From Nematostella vectensis (lineage: Eukaryota > Cnidaria > Anthozoa > Actiniaria > Edwardsiidae): a stretch of DNA of 64,000 bases. A model generated the notes under the pieces. It ran no database searches. It was given only the letters and a program-made list of their open reading frames with translations, and had not been told where the DNA came from. The position numbers were made by a program, and so were the translations under genes. The stretch is taken from NCBI RefSeq assembly GCF_932526225.1, contig NC_064042.1, positions 1,843,001 to 1,907,000 of the forward strand. The letters run 5' to 3'. Below, in pieces: positions 1 through 11,300 of the stretch (position 1 is its first letter; every line of letters starts with the position of its first letter).

Positions 1-2640
1 GCTCGAATGGCCATGTGCGTGAGACACCGTTACAATGCAACGCGCGCTACCGTGGCCATCTTGACAAGTCGCAGGGGATGCGGGGAACGTGCTATCTGAC
101 TGACATCATCTCCAGCCAAACAGGAAGGCAAGGTGGTACTTCAGTTCTCATAAAAATACCATGGAAACCACCTAGTTATGAAGTTCGTGTCAATCAAATT
201 CTCGCCTGCTGAATGGTTAAACAAAAAGTATTGTATTGGTGGCCACGGTAGCGCGCACTGCAACACACGGTACAGTCTGACATGTGGACTTGGACCTAAT
301 TCGAGCACAACAGGGTTCTTTGATTGCCTGAAGTCGGATGTAGAAGGCCGAGGGTGGAGGGGTCTGTTAAGAGCAGAGTAAGCACACCCAGGTTATATGG
401 TTGACATAGAAGCCTGGCAAGTAGAAGGAATTGCACTGGAGGACTTGTCTTGGCTAAGCCTTTGCGTGTTTGAAATCTTCTTGTAAAACAAAACACTTCT
501 TTCGCAGGCTCCCATCAAAGTGAGAAGAGAAAGGCGCGCGGTACCGGAAGACTTGTTTGGAGACTCGCAGGACAGTAGAGCCACGGTAACCTTCCAAGGA
601 GTCCTCCTATTGTGTTATTGATTGTAGATTGCGCTAAAACCCCTCCCCGCCCACCCCCCACTCCATCACCGATTAAGCTCAAACAAATTGGCACTGATGA
701 ATCCATATGTTGTATCCTGTATCCATGTTACCCTTTAAGCAACGCATGCCACAAAAACACGGATTCGCGCAGTGTAAACGCACTTGTAACAAGATCAAAC
801 AGTGTAATTAAGAGGGAAGGGCAGGATCAAAAAGTGTGATCGACTAACAGCTTTGTAATTTTCCATCAAGGATGAAGACCTCGATGCTCCAGTCTTGTGA
901 TACTATTGGCTGCTATCGCCATGGGTACGATACATCGGTGAGACCGATTCGGGCAGGATGGGGGCACATCTAAACCAAAATGGAAACGTGGTGGATTCGC
1001 TGGGTACCTTTACCTTAGTGTAGTAGAAAGACTGATTTGGTCAAGTCGGGACTCCACTAAACAACAACGGACACGACGACGGACTTTGTTGAACGTCTGA
1101 TGGAAAAATGCCCCTACTGGGCTCAAGCAAATTAACAGACACCGAGGATAGCTTCATAACCACCTAAGAACCGCATCTCTTGTGTACAAAGCTCACGTAA
1201 GAAAGTGCTTTGGGTGGTAACACTACATGAAATATTCCATTTATTCCATTCGAAAAAAGCTCGCTTTTGGTGAAATCATAAAAGCTTTATTGAGGAAGAT
1301 CTGTATTTCGATTGTTGATAACACATTTGACGTGGTACGTAAAAACGTATTTTAGTTTTTATACATTGTTTATACACTTGTCATTGTACATTATACACTT
1401 TTAGCATGTATAGATAGCCAGTGGGCTTTCAGGTGTAAAACTTTTTATTGAATAAAAAAAAGCTAAACAATACATTGCTTTATGTTGCCTGTGTTAATTG
1501 TTAGCTGATCAGCCTTATTCAGGCTTTACCGAGTGAGAAATAAGTTTTCTACTGAATGACCTCTTTGATCCCCTGTGCTTTCCTTTTCCCACCAGCATTA
1601 CTTAAAAAAACACTTCTTTGTTCCTTCATCCTGGAACTGTTTTGTTTGACTGGGGTGAAAATACTGTTCTGACTCGAAGTTTGCTCCACTTCATTTCTCC
1701 AAGGCGGGTCTACACAGACGTAATAACAGTAATTCCAGTTGATTGCTGTAGCCGAAGAGCGCCATAAGGTATCTATTTGTTACTTGTGCTTTTTTTTCGT
1801 TCCAAATTGTCATTTATGGTGAGAAATGTCTGGGTAATTTTGACGAGGATATTACTATCAATTTTTAAGTAATTTTGACGAGAAGTCATTTCTATCACAT
1901 TGCTTGGATGCAATTCTAAAGGTCATACACCGGGTGGATTCTCGAGTGTGCAGATCTGGAGAAATTATGATTTATCAGTATCCTCAAGCCACTTATAGCT
2001 TTAAAATTCTCTTGCGTCGTCGCCCTTGACAATAGAAACCGAAGTACGGCTTTTAATTCAGTGTGCTTTATTCAACAATTTAAGTCCTTGACATGGTATT
2101 AATAACCCACTGCGAAAATGCTACTCAATTTAGGAGTCGAAAACTCGGAGCCTTTGAGATGCCTTTCCAAATAAGAGTGAATGTAAGGCGGATCAACCTT
2201 ACCATCCATTCCTATCAGGTAAACCATACGAAGAAGAGCGTTTTCGGTTAAACCAGTGCGTTTCTGGGACGGTTCTTTTGCACAAGTAGTAATAAAGGCG
2301 CGTACATATAGGGGTGCGTGCGCATCCCGCTTGTTCCTCCTTATTGTCAAATACTATCCTTTTTTCATGTAATACCTATGACTGCGCACCCGGCCCCTAA
2401 TAGTACGCGCCTCTAAGATACCGTTTCTAAAACGTAACTAGTTTTCAAACGTAGCTTGAGCTCTGCTATCGTTTGGCTGTCTGTATCTGAGACGTGTTCT
2501 CGGTCCATGAAAGTAATACCATGGATAAATGTTTCTATATATTGCCCCGTGGGTTACGAGGGCACCTACGCACCTCACTAGTTACTACGAGATTCTAGTT
2601 AAGATAAAGCTATGCGTAAAGGACCACCGGAACCCTTTCT
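1..2640. other. Non-coding or unrecognised region
   Basis: I see no gene that I can name here. Open frames on both strands are short and lack convincing splice context. The longest on the minus strand (2099-2350, 83 codons) has an ordinary composition, and a GTAAG occurs inside it, so it could be a small exon, but I do not recognise the protein. A short phrase of about 17 bases (taattttgacgag and flanks) occurs twice near 1836 and 1869. Nothing else stands out. Confidence 0.5.
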
Positions 2641-3821
2641 CTTAGTGCCTTGCATTTGTACTAGCTAAGCACCTTGATAGACAGGACCCCTCCCTTAGTG
2701 CCTTGCATTCGTACTAGCTAAGCACCTTGATAGACAGGACCCCTCCCTTAGTGCCTTGCATTCGTACTAGCTAAGCACCTTGATAGACAGGACCCCTCCC
2801 TTAGTGCCTTGCATTCGTACTAGCTAAGCACCTTGATAGACAGAACCCCTCCCTTAGTGCCTTGCATTCGTACTAGCTAAGCACCTTGATAGACAGAACC
2901 CCTCCCTTAGTGCCTTGCATTCGTACTAGCTAAGCACCTCGATAGACAGAACCCCTCCCTTAGTGCCTTGCATTCGTACTAGCTAAGCACCTTGATAGAC
3001 AGGACCCCTCCCTTAGTGCCTTGCATTCGTACTAGCTAAGCACCTTGATAGACAGGACCCCTCCCTTAGTGCCTTGCATTCGTACTAGCTAAGCACCTTG
3101 ATAGACAGGACCCCTCCCTTAGTGCCTTGCATTCGTACTAGCTAAGCACCTTGATAGACAGAACCCCTCCCTTAGTGCCTTGCATTCGTACTAGCTAAGC
3201 ACCTTGATAGACAGAACCCCTCTCTTAGTGCCTTGCATTCGTACTAGCTAAGCTCCTCGATAGACAGAACCCCTCCCTTAGTGCCTTGCATTCGTACTAG
3301 CTAAGCACCTTGATAGACAGGACCCCTCTCTTAGTGCCTTGCATTCGTACTAGCTAAGCACCTTGATAGACAGGACCCCTCCCGATCTCCCTTAGTGCCT
3401 TGCATTCGTACTAGCTAAGCACCTTGATAGACAGAACCCCTCCCGATCTCCCTTAGTGCCTTGCATTCGTACTAGCTAAGCACCTTGATAGACAGGACCC
3501 CTCCCGATCTCCCTTAGTGCCTTGCATTCGTACTAGCTAAGCTCCTCGATAGACAGAACCCCTCTCTTAGTGCCTTGCATTCGTACTAGCTAAGCACCTT
3601 GATAGACAGGACCCCTCCCTTAGTGCCTTGCATTCGTACTAGCTAAGCACCTTGATAGACAGAACCCCTCCCTTAGTGCCTTGCATTCGTACTAGCTAAG
3701 CACCTTGATAGACAGAACCCCTCCCTTAGTGCCTTGCATTCGTACTAGCTAAGCACCTTGATAGACAGGACCCCTCTCTTAGTGCCTTGCATTCGTACTA
3801 GCTAAGCACCTTGATAGACAG
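2641..3821. repeat. 53-bp satellite array, about 22 copies
   Basis: Head-to-tail copies of a 53-bp unit containing cttgcattcgtactagctaa and the phrase accttgatagacag. Successive starts such as 2641 and 2694 give the period. Units differ at a few positions only: ggacc/gaacc, cttgata/ctcgata, cctcc/cctct and agcacc/agctcc. Three consecutive junctions near 3383-3515 carry an extra 8 bp (cccgatct), giving 61-bp units. High similarity between copies implies recent amplification or homogenisation. No open frame or promoter is apparent in it. Confidence 0.95.
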
Positions 3822-4309
3822 CCGGTATAAAGTACTTTTAACTTAAAAGTTATACATAAACCATCCAAGGTGTATTAAATACAATATAGTTCAAACATAC
3901 TTGAATATAAACGGTGCTTTGTGACAACAGTTAAGACCCTAGATCCGACTTTCGTGATACTGTTTTGGGATTTATTCTATATACTGACTTAACATTTTGG
4001 AAAAAAAAAATACTATTCACGCTTGTGAATGTATATCTCATTTGTTAAAAAGTCATCACATAATTCGTCAGATTCAAGGTCTCTAAAGAAATTTTTTAAA
4101 CTTTGCAAATTTACGTTACTTGCGCAAGTGAATAGCAAACACATACCATTTAACTCCTAATATTTTGAAAAAGCATGCAGATCGTTACTGTCATGGCCTA
4201 AAAAATTGGTTCCTTTAAATATTCGCAATGTTTCACAAGAACCGTTACAGTGGTCTCTAATATTTCACAACATCGAATACGTCAGCAACGCAGGCCCAAT
4301 CCAGCTCAA
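3822..4309. other. AT-rich spacer
   Basis: AT-rich sequence between the 53-bp satellite and the palindromic element. I see no coding potential, repeat or RNA gene in it. Confidence 0.5.
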
Positions 4310-4830
4310 TGGGGGACTTGCGCTAAGAGATCACGTGACCTTTCTGACAAATTCAAAACAATCACAGAAATGACAGCTAAAGTCACACCAGAGAACGACG
4401 AAAAATTTAAATATTTTAATAAAACTAAACCCTTTCTGAATATTTTACTAAAACTAAACCCTTTCTTTTTTCGTAACTGCTAAATAAGTTACTTTTTATT
4501 GCTGTTATTTTGCCGCTAGCCTACCTGTAGGCTCTGATAGTTTTTCCAGCACGAAAACTCGGAGTTCGCATTCCACGGCCGCCATCTTGGATAATGCGCT
4601 CCGCAGGGGGAGGGGGAGAAAAAAAAATGCCCCGCGCATTTTGCTTAAACATACTCCTGTGGAGCGCATTATCCAAGATGGCGGCCGTGGTATGCAAACG
4701 CCGTGTTTTCGGTTTTCGTGCCGGAAAAACTATCAAAGCCTACAGTTAGGCTATTTCGCCGATAAAAGCCTGACAGCGCGCTCGTTTGCCACCCAGTCAC
4801 GTGATCTCTTAGCGCAAGTCCCGTACTGTT
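4310..4830. mobile_element. Palindromic MITE-like element
   Basis: The two halves are inverted copies. The outer motif gggacttgcgctaagagatc at about 4314 returns inverted at about 4803-4822. An inner stretch with gtaggctctgatag, tttttccagcacgaaaac and gccgccatcttggataatgc (4528-4605) returns inverted at about 4660-4750. The loop is at about 4606-4660. The left arm carries about 165 bp that the right arm lacks. Fragments of the same family, sharing ttgctgttattttgccgct and gtcacgtgttctctttg-like ends, occur in intron 5 of lectin copies A (about 35930-36010) and B (about 47020-47100). There is no transposase ORF, so this would be a non-autonomous element. Confidence 0.8.
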
Positions 4831-5368
4831 GGCCATTCCAAGCCTGCTTGCACGCGTTTACTCGGTAATTTCCGCGCTCCCTGCTGAAACTCGTCGCGAA
4901 AAACGAGTAAACGCATCGAAACGAGTGGTCTTGATTGAAGGGTACAATAAACACTTTTTCCACAATCGCTTACATTACCCAATATTTTACGGCTGAACTC
5001 TGCTCACGTGAAAATATGAATAAGAAACAATCCGGCGGAGAAAGGGAAAGGCGTTCACCACATATTTTTTCTGTGCGCCGATTTTACGATACATTTCCTT
5101 TCTCCCATCGTAAAATCCAGGTTCCACTGTAAGAGATTTTCTAAATTGAAGTCACCTATGAATATGGCTGGAAATCACGCACAAATAAGCCATCCCCTCC
5201 CATTAGCCGGAAAAATCCCAACAAAGGATTACACTTGCCCTAAATTTAACAAAATTAAAATACACCCTCGTTTTTTTCTCACAGTAAAAACTGTATTTCG
5301 CGCTTTTTCCATAAAGGAGCTATTCAACGTATCCAACTTGCTGTAACTCCTTGTGTTCAGCAGTCTGT
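4831..5368. other. 3' flank of the TM9SF2 gene
   Basis: Sequence downstream of the TM9SF2 stop codon on the minus strand, probably including its 3' UTR. I could not place a convincing polyadenylation signal close to the stop. Short plus-strand open frames here resemble nothing I know. Confidence 0.4.
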
Positions 5369-8300
5369 TCAGTCGACCTTGACGATACTGTAAATTTTAC
5401 GGATGAAGAAGAAGCAGGAGAAGAACCCAACAGTACCTGAAAGAGATGTAGGGCAGATTAATGACTATAAGCATCGAGTTCATAACACACACCTATCTGT
5501 AGAAAGGAGAGGACCGCTACATACACAATAGTGACGTAGTGTGTAATGTGTATTTTGTGTATCTTACCAGTAAAAAATAAGACAGCCACACCATGATGGT
5601 GTTATGTAGAATGTGTAATGTGTATTGTGTGTATCTTACCAGTAAATAAAAAAATATAAAATAAATAAGATCAGCCACACCATATAATGGTGAAGTGTGT
5701 AATGTGTATGTGTAGATTAAGTGTAATATGTGTATCTTACCAGTGAATAACAAAAATTGTCACACCATGATGGTGTAGTGTGTATTGTGTAAGATGTGTA
5801 TTGTGTGTATCTTACCAGTAAATAAGAACAGCCACACCATGATGGTGAAGTGTGTAATGTGTAGGATGTGTATTATGTGTATCTTACCAGTAAATAAGAA
5901 GAACAGCCACACCATGATGAGTGTATAACCAAAGTACAACACGGTACTCGCTGTCCCCGAGATGGTCAGCTTGGTGTAGAAAAAGTGGATGCAATAGAGA
6001 AAGAAATAAAAGGCAGTGCAGCCACCAGTCAGGAACGAACGCCACCACCAATGGTAATCCTACAGACAGACGACAAGAGGCACCTTTTTAAAAAATCATA
6101 CATGCTATGCCATGCTTATCAAAGGTTCCCCTACACCCAATAAGTGATTACGGTACGACAAGCCCTAGCGTGGCCACCTAAATGTAATGTAATGTTTGGC
6201 ATATGTATAGCGCACTTTAACATACGAAATGATCAAATGCGCTTCACATGTGACTGACTTAACTCGTCAGTGGCATTTGTATAGCGCACTTTAACATACG
6301 AAATGATGAAATGCGCTTCACATGTGACTGACTTTACTCGTCAGTGTGCATTTACGGACTTCTCCACGCAGTTTACAATCATGAGTTTTGCTAAGTGTGT
6401 AAGCATTGTCACTGAAGATGGTACCACGGGCCAGCGTCCCCAGCGGTTCTTTTACGTCCCCCAATACAGGTTAATGATGTGCGGTGAGGGACGGGACCTC
6501 CGGCTTAACGTCCTTATCCGAGAAGACGAGGGATGCACAGTCCCCAATGTAGAGAGCCAGGTTTATTTAACCTCTGAAAAAATCCCAAGTTGATGTGACC
6601 TGGGTTCGAACCCCGGCCATGCTTGAAAGGCGAAGCTCGTACCACTGAGCTTTCCCGCCACTCTCATAAAAACAGTTTTGTGAAGTAGAATGCGAGAAGC
6701 GTGCTGTCTGATTGGTAGCAGCGACACTAGCCAACCAGCGTGGCAAAGAAATGCTTCATAACAAGATAAAATCCCAAATTCTATAAAGTTCAATCTAGTC
6801 CTCGCATGCAAATTGGCCAACCTTTCTAAAATTTTGTCTGGTAGATACGGTAGTGCGCGTTGCACTATTACGTTTTTTAGAAGATTTTCAAAGAAAGCAT
6901 AGAAAAAGTATAAAAAAGTTTCTCGATTGATCTTGTCGACTCCACTATGCTTGTATCTTGCGTAGTGCTTACCTCAGCACAAAGGTGGAAGTAACAGAGG
7001 AGCACGGTAGTCTCCGTGACCGTCAGTACCAAGATGGCGCACACCACGAACAGGAAGCCGAACATATAGTATATCTGGTGAGACCTGCACAAGAAACACA
7101 CAGTTCTTAGTGTTTGCCCGACTTGCGTGAAAATGCTATTTCGTTTTTGCTTTTGATTTTTTTAAATCTTATCATTCAAATAAATACAACTTTTTCTGCA
7201 TCACACTTTATAGTGAGGCCGTTTTTATTGTAGAACGGGCGGAGATTTCACTGTGATTCAAGAGAACATTCACTGAAATTATTATTTATTTATTTGCATA
7301 GGCTTTCATAGCCTAAGAAAAACATGTGTCTGTAGTATTGGGCTACCTGTAGTAGCAGAGGGACTGGGAGCGAGTAAGATGGCGGCCTCCTAGAGCGATC
7401 GGACTACGATTGTATGGTAGCACCTTAGGGTATTTTAGACACAATAAACGTCATACCACATGGTGTCACGCAATAAAGATTTAGGGAAATTAAAGAACCT
7501 AAGCCAGTCACACCTTTGTTATTGCTTTCCTTAAAGAATGTCAATCAATCACTCCTTTTTTATTGAAAATACAACTGTTTATTCGTAAGGAAACTTCAAA
7601 ATACCAATCTACCAATGAAGTCTGATACGTTCTTGACATTACTTTATTAAAAAAAAATATTGGTTTCTTGGTTGAAAAAGCCGATAGAAATGGATACTTT
7701 GACTCGACATTGAGCGTGGGCATAAAATGGCAGCGTGATTAGAAATTTCGAAATAATCTAAACAAACTCCATTTTCGAAATTCAAAATATTACAAAAATG
7801 ACGGCTTGAAGAGGCTCTTTTAACTTGAGCAAAAAATAAATAAATAAATAATCGCTGCATGAAGGCATTTGACTTGCATCCTCGTTTTAATTATAATATA
7901 TACAGAGCAGTCCTTACCAGATGCTATTTAGAATGAAGAAAAGTTGAATAAAGATGCAACCAAAAGGCAGAACTCCACCCATGATGATGCCAGGTAGAGC
8001 TCTTGTGTAGATACTCTGCATGTCACAAAAAACAAAGCATTAGGGAACTAAAGCAAAGACAACCAAGGTATACAAGGTCAGACAGACAAAGCATTAGGGA
8101 ACTAAAGCAAAGAAAACCAAGGTATATTAGGTCACAAACATACAAAGCATTACGAAACTAAAGCAAAGACAACCAAGGTATAAGTTCAGCTGCACGTTAC
8201 GAACAAACAAAGCATTAGGAAGGCAAAGACATCCAAGGGCGGTTCCTTTCCTAAATCTTCGAATCTGTATAGTCTACATGTTCGGGAAGTGCACAGAGTG

Positions 8301-11300
8301 GTCCAATGATCTATGTACCTGTTCAGGAATCTGCCTAGGAATCTGGTTCGTACGCACTGGCTGTTCAATTGGCTGAAAGGAGAACATATACATTGAAGAT
8401 GTGAGCTGACAATAAAAGATAAGAAATTTGTTACTCTAATAGTATAATCTTTTTTCATAATTGATCTTTTAGTCTGTCGAAAGGTGCAAGGGACAGGCCA
8501 GAAAGAAAAGAGATGGGGGGGGGGGGGGGGAGTTAAAGTCGTGCTTGCTTTGTTATCTGGTCTGCATGATGTGCATGCTTTTTCACCTTTATTATTTGAA
8601 TATTTCACTGGATTTGACACACTTTTTTTTAATCATGCGTGATTTTCTTTTGGTTAGACCCTTATCAATCAATTTAATGTAGATGACAATGATCTCTTTA
8701 TGATTCAAATACCTTCTTTTTGAATCCAAGGTATGCTCCAAGGAAGGTAAGAGGAACAGAAATACAAAACCTGTAAAAAATAAAAAATACTTTTTGCTCT
8801 TTCTTGGTGTAAACATGTGGTGTGTAAACATGAGCATTTCAAACATGGGGTGGTTAGGCAAATATAGACTCCTCCTGTTAACCCCGTGGCAAACAATGCC
8901 GGTATTGCTAGGAGATGATGTGACAAACTGTAGTTCACCAGCATGCCCTTTGTCTTGTGGTCAATCAGTTTAGAGAGGCCATCAATACATTTGGCAATGT
9001 TGGTGCAAGGCGATGGAACTTACCTTGCACCAGAATTGTTGGGGAAGATATCATAGAGAATATAACAAGATATACAGTATAGAGGATATAACAATTGTTG
9101 GGGAATATATATAGAGGATAACTATAAGATGCAAGTATATTAAAATTCTCTATTTTTTGGTAAACGCTAGGATGTTATCATACACTTTGCTTGATTGTGA
9201 TGGATTTACTCTTACCATAGTGCTAACAAGGCCAGGAGCGTGGTGAATGGGATAGCAGCAGATGAGCCCTCCGCCCACAGCACTAGATTCAACAGGAAGA
9301 AGATGCCAAACACAAACCTACGAAAAGTAGTTCAAGAAGAATTAAGGGGATTGTGTGTAAGCACACACTCGCAAAAAGACTACAACTGCTAAATTATGGA
9401 GATGTGTACGCATAATACACAAATGACCACACTGTAAAGGCAGGTATTGCGTAAATAGTGAATATGAAAATACTGTACCTTATTATTAACTTTTGCATCA
9501 ACTTTATTTCCACATCATTTTAATTTCACAATTTTCAAAATAAATAAATGTGTAATAAAAGTGACATGAAAATCTCCCAAAATAAAAATAAAGTGACATA
9601 AAAATAAAGTGTCATAAAAGTTGGAAGGGCCAAAATTAGGCGATTGATCCATCTTTATCATCGAAGTTATCATGACGAGGAAGTCCACTCTTTTATGTAC
9701 AGGTGCATGGAGTAGTCATCCATCAGCATGGAGTGCCATAAGAAATAGTTGAATAACATTCTGAAGTATAGTTATGGGGAATGCATGGAAGTAAAGGGGT
9801 AAAAAGTAACCTGTTTTCTTTCTTTTGTTATTGTTTTTTTTTTTTACAAAAATAGTGGTATCATAAAAAAATCATGAGAAAATAAGTGTAATAAGGTAAC
9901 TGCTTAACTATGGTAGATGAATTCATTAAGTTCAGTAATATAGAGTATAGTTACTTACCCAGGTACAAAGAATGAAGACAGAATAACATTTGTCTTCCAG
10001 CGCTCGCCTCCAAACACTTAAAACAGACACATAAGATTAGTCAATGCGTGTCATATTGCTTGAATAAGTGCCCTAAATAAGTGTCTAAGAGGAAAAATAT
10101 GAATTACTGTCTCCCCTTGTATAGAATCAAATGATTAAAAGGTAAAAGAACATTGGAGGGGAGTAAAAATAGCATTTTGTTTGCTATGGTTCCGAGATGA
10201 TATTTTACTTCTTGCATGTCGTTGAGAACCAAATTTTATATAGAAATAGAACAAATTTTGTAATACAAAGGGGCCTCCATCGTAAGCGCCTCACCTGAAT
10301 GAAAACCTCACCTGGGACATAAAATACACTCCCCCACCCCCCACTCCCAACCTGCACTTATTCAAGTAATTATGGTAGTCAAATTTGTTGTATCCCGATG
10401 CTAATATCATAAATCCTTATGCTACATTAGGCAGTTTGGCCATTATTCCGGCGGATATGTGTTTGGATTGTGCACTTTTTGCTAAAGCTACCAATTTTAG
10501 CATAGTGGTAGTTTTTAATACCCTTTTCAAGATAGACTATAGAGCCAAGCTTTAATTTCTAATTAATGAGGAGTATTGATTTGGCTGCCATTTTGAACCG
10601 AAAGTAAACTACCTTTTTATAAAAAATAAATAAACTTGCACATTTTGATACTGTTTTCCATTAGACAACTAATATGAAAGCCAAAGAATGTATTTAAACC
10701 CAAGATTTTTCAAAATAACCGCAAATTTGTTATTTTTGGAACTTTAAAGGTGATGGAGCCAACATAAAATCGGCTTTTATCACTTATATGGCTTATTATA
10801 ATAGCAGCCATTTTGCACTGGAGATAAAATTTGGCATTTTTGAAAGCATAGAGATGCAAACCTTGTTTAAAAGTCTACGACTAAAATATTCAGAAAATCC
10901 ATTAAATACTTTTACGTTGTAAATAAAAGGCAAAACTGATTAGGTTTCTGCTGTTAATTTTACCTTTTTTTAAACTGGAAGTAGGTTTCCAAACCTGTTT
11001 CTGCACACTCTAATCAAACCAGCTTAATGCATATACAAATAAGCAAGGAAGCATTTTTTAAATATAATTGCACAAATGATAAATGCACCAATTTAATATA
11101 AAGAAAATGTTTTCTTGCTATGTGAGCCTCAGCATTTTGTTAAAAATTAGTGAAATCTCAGTCAGGCTGGACGTTCTTAAAAAATAGTTTCTTATAAAAC
11201 AAAAAGAGTGTGGTTTATAATACGTCAGTCTAACGTAATAACAAACTCCGATGAGAAGTGTTTTCTTTACTTAATGCAGTTCAGATATCTTACAGCTTTG

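Noticed and set aside
2099-2350. 83-codon minus-strand ORF (…LTENALLRMVYLIGMDGKVD…)
   Set aside because: Looks protein-like in composition, but I do not recognise it, and exon borders are not convincing. Left as unassigned.
6593-6660. Possible tRNA gene on the minus strand
   Set aside because: A- and B-box motifs are present but the acceptor and anticodon stems do not fold well, and a SINE body follows.
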